Shown here: positions 1-6,301 of the stretch, piece after piece | Position numbering within the stretch: the first letter of the stretch is position 1 | Layout of the letters: each line of letters begins with the position of its first letter | Assembly: GCA_036562385.1 (NCBI GenBank) | Contig: DATCKG010000090.1 | Span: 1 to 6,461, forward strand | Origin: DATCKG01 sp036562385 | GTDB lineage: Bacteria > Bacillota > Sulfobacillia > Symbiobacteriales > Symbiobacteriaceae | DNA length: 6,461 bases | Direction: 5' to 3' | Translations under genes and position numbers: made by a program | The notes under the pieces: model-generated | Seen by the model: only the letters and a program-made list of their open reading frames with translations | Databases searched by the model: none | What the model was told of the DNA's origin: nothing

Positions 1-3000
1 TGTCGGCCATCGACCGTGAGGCGGCCCGTGCCGGCCTCCTGAAAGTCTTTCGGTACCTCAGGGAATTTAACCGGCTGCGCAATCCGGTCATCCGGGAGAT
101 CGGCCAGCAGCCCTGGGTGATGTGGTTCGAAGACCTGCCAGACCACCCGGCCATCAGCCGCCCGGGCCGGACCGGCCCCGGCGGGGAGGGGGCGGAGTCA
201 GGGCAGGACGGAAGCTTTGTCTTGCGGGTTTGCCGTCCGGTTCTCACCGCGGCTCCAGAGCCGCCGGAGGAGATCCAGCCGTGGCTCAAGCAGGGGTGGA
301 AATCACCGGACAATGCGCCGGAGGTGGTGGAGGAGCGGACGGAGACCTTGCCCGACGGAACGGTCCGGGCAGAGCGGTTTGCGGATAGCCCGATCCGGGA
401 AGCCCTGTGGAGGGAGTACCGGGAGCGGCATGCCCAGTGGGCCCGGACGGAAAAGCCGGCCCGGGAGGCCATGGCGATCTTCGACCGCCTCTATGCGCTC
501 CACTCCCGGCTCGACCGTGAATCGGAGCGGGTCGAACTGATGCTGGGCGACGGGTTGCTCAGGTGGCAGCCCCCGGGCGGGCCGCGGATCGACCATCCGA
601 TTCTGCTGCAGCGGGTCACCCTCACCTTCGACCCGGATGTGCCCGCGTTTACCATCGCCGAAGCAGACCAGCCGCCGGAGCTCTACACAGGCCCCCTTAC
701 CGATCTCACGGCGGTGCAGCCGGCGGTGGTGCACCGGTGCCAGGAGGATCTGGAGCAGGGGGGCTGGAGCCCCCTGGGGGGCGAGGAGACGGAGGCCTTC
801 CTGCGGCGCACGGTGGCGCTGCTGGCCCCGGGCGGGCAGTTTGAACCGGCAGCAGATCAAGCTGTGCCCCCGGATGCCCCGGTGATCATTCGCAAGCCGG
901 TCCTGTTCCTGCGGAACCGGAGCATGGGATTTGACCGGCTCCTGGAGGGGATTCTTGCCGATCTGCAGACCCGGGAGGAGATTCCGCCCGCACTGCTTCG
1001 GGTCCTCGGGATGGAGCCGGCGCCGGCGGGTCAGGGGGAGGCCGCCGAGCAGGCGGCATCGCCCAACGGTGAGGATGAGGAGATTCTGCTCACCAAGCCG
1101 GCCAATCCGGAGCAGGTGGCCATCGCGCGCCGGCTGGAGCGGTACGGAGCGGTCCTGGTGCAGGGCCCGCCCGGCACCGGAAAGACCCACACCATCGCCA
1201 ACCTTCTGGGGCACCTCCTGGCACAGGGCAAGAGTGTCCTGGTGACCAGCCAGACCGCTCGGGCCCTGCGGGCCTTGCGGGACCAGGTGGTGGAGCCATT
1301 GCAGCCGCTCTGCGTGAGCCTGCTGGACGAAGGCACCGCTCAGCTGGAGGCGGCGGTGGATGCCATCAGCGACCGGCTGGCCACGGCTAACGCGGACGAA
1401 CTGGAGGCCGAGGCCCGGGCGCTGGAGCAGCAGCGCCTGGACCTGCTGAAGCGGCTGCGGCAGGCCCGGGAGGCTCTCCGGAATGCCCGGATGGACGAAT
1501 ACCGGCCGATCGTCTTCGAAGGCCGGGAGTTTACGCCGGTTCAGGCCGCCCGCCTGGTGGCGGCGCGCCGGGAATCCGACGGCTGGATTCCACGGCCAGT
1601 GACGCCCGGAGTCTCGCTGCCGCTTACCGAAGGGGAAATCCTGGAGCTTTACCGGACCAACCGGTCCGTGCATCCCGACGAGGAAAGTGAGCTCGGGGCG
1701 GCCCTGCCCAATCCGGCCGAACTGCTGTCTCCCTCGGAGTTCGCGGCCCTGCTGGAGGAACGGCGGCAGATCGCCCAGCGGGATCTGGACTACCGCACGG
1801 ACCTCTGGCAAGATCCGCCGCCGGAGCAGACGGCGGATGTGCTCAGCGACCTGTTGGAGCGGGTGCAATCGGCCCTGGCGGTGATTCCCTCTGCAGAGCC
1901 CTGGCGGCTGGAGGCCATGCTGGACGCCCGGACCGGAGGCTCCCACGAGCAGGGCTGGCGGGACCTGATCGCCCAGATCCGGGAAGTGGCCCGGCTGGCT
2001 TACGAGTCTGAGGCGGTCATCATGGGTGCCGGGCCGGAGCTGCCCGCTGACCGGCCGGACAGCGAACTGGAGGCGGTGGCGGAGGCGATTCTGCAGCACC
2101 TGCGCGGTGGGGGAAGGCTGGGCGGCCTGACCCTGCTGCTGCGGCGAGAGTGGAAGCAGTTCATCGATTCCGCCCGGGTCCGGGGCAGCCGGCCGGCCAC
2201 GCAGGAGGACTTCGAGGCGATCCTGGCGGCGATTCGCCTCCGGCGGGCCCGCACGCTGCTCAGGGAGCGGTGGCAGCGGCAGATGACGCCCCTGGGAGGC
2301 CCGGCCGCGTCGGACCTGGGCGCCGAGCCCGAGCGGGTGGCCGGCCAGTTCATCCCCGAGATCGAGAAGGCCCTGACCTGGTTCCGGGAGACCTGGGAGC
2401 CCCTGCAGCAGGAGCTTTCCCGGCAGGGCCTTCTGGTGGAGCGGCTGCTGGCCGAGGTACCGGTGCAGCTTAGCCAGCACGGCGAACTGTTGCGGCTATA
2501 CGAGGCCTTTGGGCAGCGGCTGGCGCCGGTGGTGGAGGCCCGGATCTGGCGGCTTCGAAAGGAGGCCCTGGATGCCCAGCTCGCTGCCCTGACCCGGACG
2601 CTGGAGACAGTCCGAGGCGCCGGGGAGGCCGGCTGTAGTCGGACGGTGGCCGACCTGCTGGAAGCAGTGCGTGAGGAAGACGAAGCCCGTTACCAGGAGG
2701 CCTTCACCCGGCTGGTGACGACGTGGAACAAGCAGGGGGACCTCACCCTGCGCCGGGAACTGCTCAGGAAGCTGGAAGCCGCGGCGCCGGGCTGGGCCAG
2801 CGCCATCCGGGCCCGGCAGGGGGTTCACGGACAGGACCGGCCGCCGGGAGATCCCAAAGCTGCGTGGCTCTGGCGGCAGCTGGAGGACGAACTGGACCGG
2901 CGGGGACGGGTGCCGCTGGTGGAGATCCAGCGGCAGATCAATCAGCTGACCGCGGATCTGCACCGGGTGACGGCAGCCCTGGTGGAGAAGCGGGCCTGGG

Positions 3001-4529
3001 CCCAGCAGATCCGGCGCACCACGCTGACGCAGCGGCAGGCGCTGCAGGGGTGGAAGTTGCTCATGCGCAAGGCCGGCAAGCGGACCGGCCGGCGGGCGCC
3101 GCAGTTTCTGGCCGAGGCCCGGCGGCTCATGGCCGAGTGCCAGTCAGCGGTGCCGGTGTGGATCATGCCCCTGAGCCGGGTGGCGGAGAGCTTCCATCCT
3201 GCCCGCAACCGGTTTGACGTGGTGATCATCGACGAGGCCAGCGAGTCCGACATGCTGGCCCTGGCGGCCCTCTACCTGGGCCGGCAGGTGGTGGTGGTGG
3301 GAGACCACGAGCAGGTAAGCCCCCTGGCGGTGGGCCTGGACATGGACCGGGTCCATTCCCTCATCGAAACGCACCTGGGCGGCATTCCGAACCGGCTTCT
3401 GTTTGACGGTCAGTCCTCGGTCTACGACCTGGCCCAGACGGTCTTCGAGCCGGTCTGCCTGGTGGAGCACTTCCGGTGCGTGGCACCCATCATCCAGTTC
3501 AGTAACCATCTCTCTTATAAAGGTAGGATCCGGCCGCTGCGGGACGACAGCCTGGTGCGCCGGCGCCCTGCCACCGTCGTCTATCGGGTGGAAGGGGCCT
3601 CGGTGAGGGGCCAGGTCAACGAAAAGGAGGCGGTGGCTGTCGCCTCGCTGCTGATGGCCGCGGCGGAACAGCCCGAGTATGCCGATGCCACCTTCGGAGT
3701 GATTTCGCTTTTGGCCGACGCCCAGGCCCGGCGGATCGATGAACTGCTGCAGCATCACATGTCCCCGGCTGAGTACAGCCGGCGGCGGATTCGCTGCGGC
3801 AGCGCGGCCGACTTTCAGGGGGACGAGCGGCACGTCATGTTCCTTTCCATGGTGGACGTGCCTTCGGGTCGGGGACCGCTACCCCTGCGGGGCGAAGGAG
3901 CCGGCCAGATGTTCAAGAAGCGGTATAACGTGGCCGCCAGCCGGGCCCGGGACCAGATGTGGGTGGTCCACTCCCTGGATCCGGGGGCAGACCTGAAGCC
4001 GGAGGATCTGCGGCTGAGGCTGATTAAGCACGCGTCGGATCCGGCAGCGGCCGTCCCGAGAATGGCCGGTGCCGGCGGCGGGCCGGAGTCGGAGTTTGAA
4101 AAGCTGGTGCTGGCTCGCCTTACCGAGGCCGGTTACCACGTGGTGCCCCGGTGGGAGGTGGGCGCCTACCAGATTGACATGGTGGTGCTGGACGGCCCCC
4201 AGCGGGTGGCCGTGGAGTGCGACGGGGACCGGTGGTACACGCCGGAGAGCCTGCAGGAGGACATCGTCCGGCAGGCGATCCTGGAGCGGATGGGCTGGCG
4301 GTTCATCCGCATCCGGGGAAGCCAGTTTTTCCGGGATCCGGACGGCACCATGGCGCAGGTGATGGAGCGTCTCCGGGAGCTGGGCGTGAGGCCCGTGGGA
4401 CGGGACGCAGCGGTGGAGCCGGTGCGGCCCGACGGCGAGGAACTGCTTCAGCGGATCTTCCGGAGGGCGGCGGAGATTCGGCGGGAGTGGGCTCTCGAGG
4501 AGCAGCTGCTGGATACAGCGGCGGACTGA
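1..4529 (+). CDS. Large SF1 (UPF1/DNA2-like) helicase with C-terminal PD-(D/E)XK (Vsr/DUF559-like) nuclease, 5'-partial
   Basis: This is a predicted ATP-dependent DNA or RNA helicase fused to a nuclease, probably cytosolic. The frame is open from codon 3-5 to TGA 4527-4529 (1508 residues in the window, numbered from nt 3). Helicase motifs in order are Walker A GPPGTGKT (388-395), motif II DEAS (1077-1080), GDHEQVSP (1100-1107), EHFRC (1155-1159), QGDE (1272-1275) and YNVAASRAR (1308-1316). About 680 residues separate Walker A from DEAS. They are rich in Glu, Arg, Leu and Gln and include coiled-coil-like stretches (about 465-505 and 1000-1040). The C-terminus carries SEFE (1363-1366), Asp1392 in QIDMVV, VECDGD (1404-1409) and GWRFIRIRGS, the pattern of DUF559/MTES_1575-type restriction-endonuclease folds. 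The N-terminal 300 residues are not recognised, and no DUF4011 was evident. GTG 117 is rejected as start because the conserved-looking LLKVFRYLREFNRLRNP lies upstream in frame. A role in phage defence or DNA processing is inference from architecture. The helicase and nuclease calls are firm; the substrate is unknown. Confidence 0.92.
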   Translation, partial: SAIDREAARAGLLKVFRYLREFNRLRNPVIREIGQQPWVMWFEDLPDHPAISRPGRTGPGGEGAESGQDGSFVLRVCRPVLTAAPEPPEEIQPWLKQGWKSPDNAPEVVEERTETLPDGTVRAERFADSPIREALWREYRERHAQWARTEKPAREAMAIFDRLYALHSRLDRESERVELMLGDGLLRWQPPGGPRIDHPILLQRVTLTFDPDVPAFTIAEADQPPELYTGPLTDLTAVQPAVVHRCQEDLEQGGWSPLGGEETEAFLRRTVALLAPGGQFEPAADQAVPPDAPVIIRKPVLFLRNRSMGFDRLLEGILADLQTREEIPPALLRVLGMEPAPAGQGEAAEQAASPNGEDEEILLTKPANPEQVAIARRLERYGAVLVQGPPGTGKTHTIANLLGHLLAQGKSVLVTSQTARALRALRDQVVEPLQPLCVSLLDEGTAQLEAAVDAISDRLATANADELEAEARALEQQRLDLLKRLRQAREALRNARMDEYRPIVFEGREFTPVQAARLVAARRESDGWIPRPVTPGVSLPLTEGEILELYRTNRSVHPDEESELGAALPNPAELLSPSEFAALLEERRQIAQRDLDYRTDLWQDPPPEQTADVLSDLLERVQSALAVIPSAEPWRLEAMLDARTGGSHEQGWRDLIAQIREVARLAYESEAVIMGAGPELPADRPDSELEAVAEAILQHLRGGGRLGGLTLLLRREWKQFIDSARVRGSRPATQEDFEAILAAIRLRRARTLLRERWQRQMTPLGGPAASDLGAEPERVAGQFIPEIEKALTWFRETWEPLQQELSRQGLLVERLLAEVPVQLSQHGELLRLYEAFGQRLAPVVEARIWRLRKEALDAQLAALTRTLETVRGAGEAGCSRTVADLLEAVREEDEARYQEAFTRLVTTWNKQGDLTLRRELLRKLEAAAPGWASAIRARQGVHGQDRPPGDPKAAWLWRQLEDELDRRGRVPLVEIQRQINQLTADLHRVTAALVEKRAWAQQIRRTTLTQRQALQGWKLLMRKAGKRTGRRAPQFLAEARRLMAECQSAVPVWIMPLSRVAESFHPARNRFDVVIIDEASESDMLALAALYLGRQVVVVGDHEQVSPLAVGLDMDRVHSLIETHLGGIPNRLLFDGQSSVYDLAQTVFEPVCLVEHFRCVAPIIQFSNHLSYKGRIRPLRDDSLVRRRPATVVYRVEGASVRGQVNEKEAVAVASLLMAAAEQPEYADATFGVISLLADAQARRIDELLQHHMSPAEYSRRRIRCGSAADFQGDERHVMFLSMVDVPSGRGPLPLRGEGAGQMFKKRYNVAASRARDQMWVVHSLDPGADLKPEDLRLRLIKHASDPAAAVPRMAGAGGGPESEFEKLVLARLTEAGYHVVPRWEVGAYQIDMVVLDGPQRVAVECDGDRWYTPESLQEDIVRQAILERMGWRFIRIRGSQFFRDPDGTMAQVMERLRELGVRPVGRDAAVEPVRPDGEELLQRIFRRAAEIRREWALEEQLLDTAAD

Positions 4530-4535
4530 ACGCAA

Positions 4536-4572
4536 AGGAAGCCAGGGCCTGGTCGGCAGGCTCTGGCTTCCT
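4536..4572. terminator. Stem-loop between convergent genes, likely bidirectional terminator
   Basis: Arms 4536-4551 and 4557-4572 pair over 16 positions with a single G-T wobble around a 5-base loop (GTCGG). The hairpin begins 7 bases after the helicase stop and lies 36 bases beyond the J-protein stop on the other strand. On the + strand the tail is only GTTTGGGG. On the - strand the stem is followed by TTTGCGTT, so neither side has a long U tract, but stem strength and position support termination of both genes. Confidence 0.75.
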
Positions 4573-4607
4573 GTTTGGGGGCGGTGCGAGGGTCTCGGTT
4601 GATACTG

Positions 4608-6074
4608 TCAGTTGCCAACCGGTAGTGTCCCACTCTTGTTTTGCCAACCGGACACTCGGTAGTTCACGTCAAACAAAATGACGTCGACGCCGTATGACCA
4701 CTGAAAGGACGAAGCTTGCTCTGGCGTGCCTAGGGCTGCTACCACATCATCCCTCGTGGATCCAACTCGAATTGGAGCCGCTCCCGGTTGTGGGGTATAC
4801 CGACGCACCCGCAAGCGACCGCTGGAATTGCGCCAGCCGTTTACCCGTCCGTCTGCATCAAAGAACACTTGATCGTTTCCGTACCTCCAGAAAAAGGGCC
4901 AAGCCTCATCCGGTGTACCCATGACAGTCATTACCTCGTCAACGGTCGTGCCGAACCAGATTGGAGGTGCTGCAGGATTCGGCGTGACTTGGTGCAGGTT
5001 TAGCGTGCCGCTCCTATTAACCCAGCCTGACACCCGCCCGTCTATGTCGACAAATATCGTGTCAGGGCCATATTCCCAACTGAAGGCGTAAACCTCGTCC
5101 GGGACTCCCATGATTGCCCATGCCTCATCTTTGGTCATGCCCAGGCGGATTCCATCTGCTTCCGTAGTTTTCTGCCTTTCCGGGGTTTTTGTAGCTGTAT
5201 CGAGTGTTGGTTGCTGTGATCTCTTGTCTGACTGTACATCTTTCATGAGTTCCAACGCCCTTGGATCCGTGAGATAGTAGGACTGCTGCTTCGTCTGTTG
5301 ATCCTGTCGGTTCACTAGTATCGGCACGACCGCTACTACGACGGCCAAAGCGAGTCCACCAAGGCGTAGTCGAAGAGGCAGACGGGATATATGAGTACGC
5401 AGTCTGGCAAACCAGGAATCCAACTCAACAAATCCATCTATATCCGGCCCTGTGAGTGGATCGGGCAGATCCTGTGGCGGGCGCGCACCGGGCACGCGGC
5501 CCGTGACATACAGCCATCCGGCCCGGAGCAGTTGCCAATTGGCGTAGAGGGCCGGAAAGACCAGAATCATTTCAAGACCAGGGAAGATTTCCGCAAGCAA
5601 TCCGGTGCCGATCGACCAGGCCAATCCAATCAAGGCGATGCGTTTGCTTTCTTTGCGTACAGCCTGGATACGCTGTCGGTGGGCCCATCGGGCAATAGCT
5701 ATGGCAAGCGGACGAGGGCAACCCTCAGCCAGTAGTTCGGCGGCGATGACCGTCCACGGTGTATTGCGCATAGCCAGTACAGCGGCGATGTAAGTGAAGA
5801 CATCATACAAATTCGACTCTTGGTCTTTCTCATACCGGTCACCCTCGGCCTCCTGGCGAGCAGCAGCATCCAGAGTGGCATCATAAGCGCGACGTGTAAC
5901 AGGATTGGAAAGCACGGTGTAGGCTTCCGAGATCCGTTTGAACTTTGCTTCGGCCTGAGGATCCGTTCGATTGGCATCTGGATGATAAAGACGGGCAAGT
6001 TTACGGAAGGCGGCGCGGATTTCGGCTTGCGTTGCTGTCCTCGGAACGCCGAGGATGTCGTAATAGGTCTCCAC
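4608..6074 (-). CDS. Membrane-anchored J-domain (DnaJ-like) protein with three C-terminal BamE/SmpA-like repeats
   Basis: This is a 488-residue J-domain protein, predicted to recruit and stimulate a DnaK-type Hsp70 at the membrane. Residues 3-66 are a complete J domain with YHPDAN (HPD at 31-33) and the typical ISEAYTVLSNP helix. There is no Gly/Phe region, zinc-finger or DnaJ C-terminal substrate domain, so it is not canonical DnaJ. A helical segment (90-140) follows, then hydrophobic helices near 146-163, 167-190 and 237-255. Arg/Lys-rich stretches before the first and between the second and third helices put the J domain inside and the C-terminus outside by the positive-inside rule. After a Gln/Lys/Thr linker (256-304) come three repeats (307-488). 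GTG 6074 is the chosen start because the J domain begins at once and GGAGAG lies 10 bases upstream. Base composition is less GC-rich than both neighbours. The J domain is certain; the BamE-like label for the repeats is by pattern only and the client is unknown. Confidence 0.9.
   Translation of the reverse strand: METYYDILGVPRTATQAEIRAAFRKLARLYHPDANRTDPQAEAKFKRISEAYTVLSNPVTRRAYDATLDAAARQEAEGDRYEKDQESNLYDVFTYIAAVLAMRNTPWTVIAAELLAEGCPRPLAIAIARWAHRQRIQAVRKESKRIALIGLAWSIGTGLLAEIFPGLEMILVFPALYANWQLLRAGWLYVTGRVPGARPPQDLPDPLTGPDIDGFVELDSWFARLRTHISRLPLRLRLGGLALAVVVAVVPILVNRQDQQTKQQSYYLTDPRALELMKDVQSDKRSQQPTLDTATKTPERQKTTEADGIRLGMTKDEAWAIMGVPDEVYAFSWEYGPDTIFVDIDGRVSGWVNRSGTLNLHQVTPNPAAPPIWFGTTVDEVMTVMGTPDEAWPFFWRYGNDQVFFDADGRVNGWRNSSGRLRVRRYTPQPGAAPIRVGSTRDDVVAALGTPEQASSFQWSYGVDVILFDVNYRVSGWQNKSGTLPVGN
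4611..5156 (-). repeat. Three tandem 63-residue (189-bp) coding repeats in the J-protein C-terminus
   Basis: Units span 5156-4968, 4967-4779 and 4778-4611 on the - strand; the last stops after 56 residues. Aligned without any gap, units 1 and 2 share about 31 of 63 residues, and about 20 positions are identical in all three. The shared pattern is I-x2-G-x-T-x-D, then G-x-P, F-x-W-x-YG-x-D, a lone D, RV-x-GW-x-N-x-SG-x-L. The invariant Gly (312, 375, 438), YG (336, 399, 462 for the Gly) and Trp (351, 414, 477) all repeat at exactly 63. The opening 'G-T-x-D/E-V ... G-x-P' resembles BamE/SmpA/OmlA-type small alpha-beta domains, a similarity by eye only. Confidence 0.85.
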
Positions 6075-6084
6075 ACCTAGTTCA

Positions 6085-6090
6085 CTCTCC
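6085..6090 (-). promoter_or_regulatory. Ribosome binding site of the J-domain gene
   Basis: GGAGAG on the - strand ends 10 bases before GTG 6074-6072. It supports that GTG as the start; no other ATG/GTG/TTG lies in frame immediately upstream, and the J domain starts two residues after it. Confidence 0.6.
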
Positions 6091-6110
6091 GTTAGGCTGT
6101 TCCAAATTCG

Positions 6111-6119
6111 AGTATATCA
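6111..6119 (-). promoter_or_regulatory. Candidate extended -10 promoter for the J-domain gene
   Basis: The - strand reads TGATATACT (6119 to 6111), an extended -10 element (TGn plus TATACT) of the housekeeping sigma-70/sigma-A class. No good -35 hexamer is found at 16-18 bases upstream, which is tolerated for extended -10 promoters. Transcription would start near 6104, giving a leader of about 30 bases before GTG 6074. The local sequence is AT-rich compared with the rest of the window. Confidence 0.45.
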
Positions 6120-6181
6120 GTCGATTCAAATAGCGAATAGTGCGCGGTATAGAAGAGACGTGTTGGGAACGACATAACGTA

Positions 6182-6208
6182 AAGGCCCTCGGTAAGACCG
6201 GGGGCCTT
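6182..6208 (-). terminator. Stem-loop terminator downstream of the SMR transporter gene
   Basis: Arms 6182-6193 and 6197-6208 pair over 12 positions with one G-T wobble and a 3-base loop. Read on the - strand the stem is followed by TACGTT after its closing TT, a short, imperfect U tract. It lies 94 bases past the SMR stop and upstream of the J-protein promoter, so it would insulate the two leftward genes. An attenuator or a transcript from the other strand cannot be excluded. Confidence 0.6.
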
Positions 6209-6301
6209 AGTCTCAAGCGTTCAGTGTATAGAGATCGTGTACCGGTAGAGTGGATGCTGCTCCACCAAGCGAGGGATTCAACAATAGGAGTTGCACACAA
6301 T

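Noticed and set aside
117..119. GTG as the helicase start
   Set aside because: The same frame is open upstream to the window edge with protein-like, probably conserved sequence, and no convincing ribosome site precedes 117.
303..2480. Long (725-codon) open frame on the - strand opposite the helicase
   Set aside because: It is antisense to a confidently identified gene. High third-position GC removes stops from the opposite strand, and the translated product is low-complexity Arg/Gly/Pro/Gln-rich with no recognisable domain.
3505..3530. AT-rich TTATAAAGG patch within the helicase, resembling a promoter or internal ribosome site
   Set aside because: It encodes SYKG in frame within the conserved motor after motif IV, and no in-frame start with proper spacing gives a meaningful product.
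4062..4064. In-frame ATG that could start the nuclease domain separately
   Set aside because: No purine-rich ribosome site precedes it at proper spacing; it lies in a Gly/Ala linker, which is better explained as an interdomain hinge.
3144..4535. Further - strand frames (3144-3833 and 3879-4535) opposite the helicase 3' half
   Set aside because: These are the same composition artefact; they overlap the conserved motor motifs and nuclease domain and show no family features.
5391..5735. 114-codon + strand frame inside the J-protein gene
   Set aside because: It is antisense to the membrane-helix region of a well-supported gene and its product has no recognisable features.
6250..6265. Small inverted repeat GTGGA/TCCAC
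   Set aside because: Five base pairs with a six-base loop and no U tract or conserved context is within chance expectation.
6082..6300. 72-codon - strand frame in the gap between the SMR and J-protein genes
   Set aside because: It runs across the terminator hairpin and the candidate promoter, has no recognisable product and no clear ribosome site.
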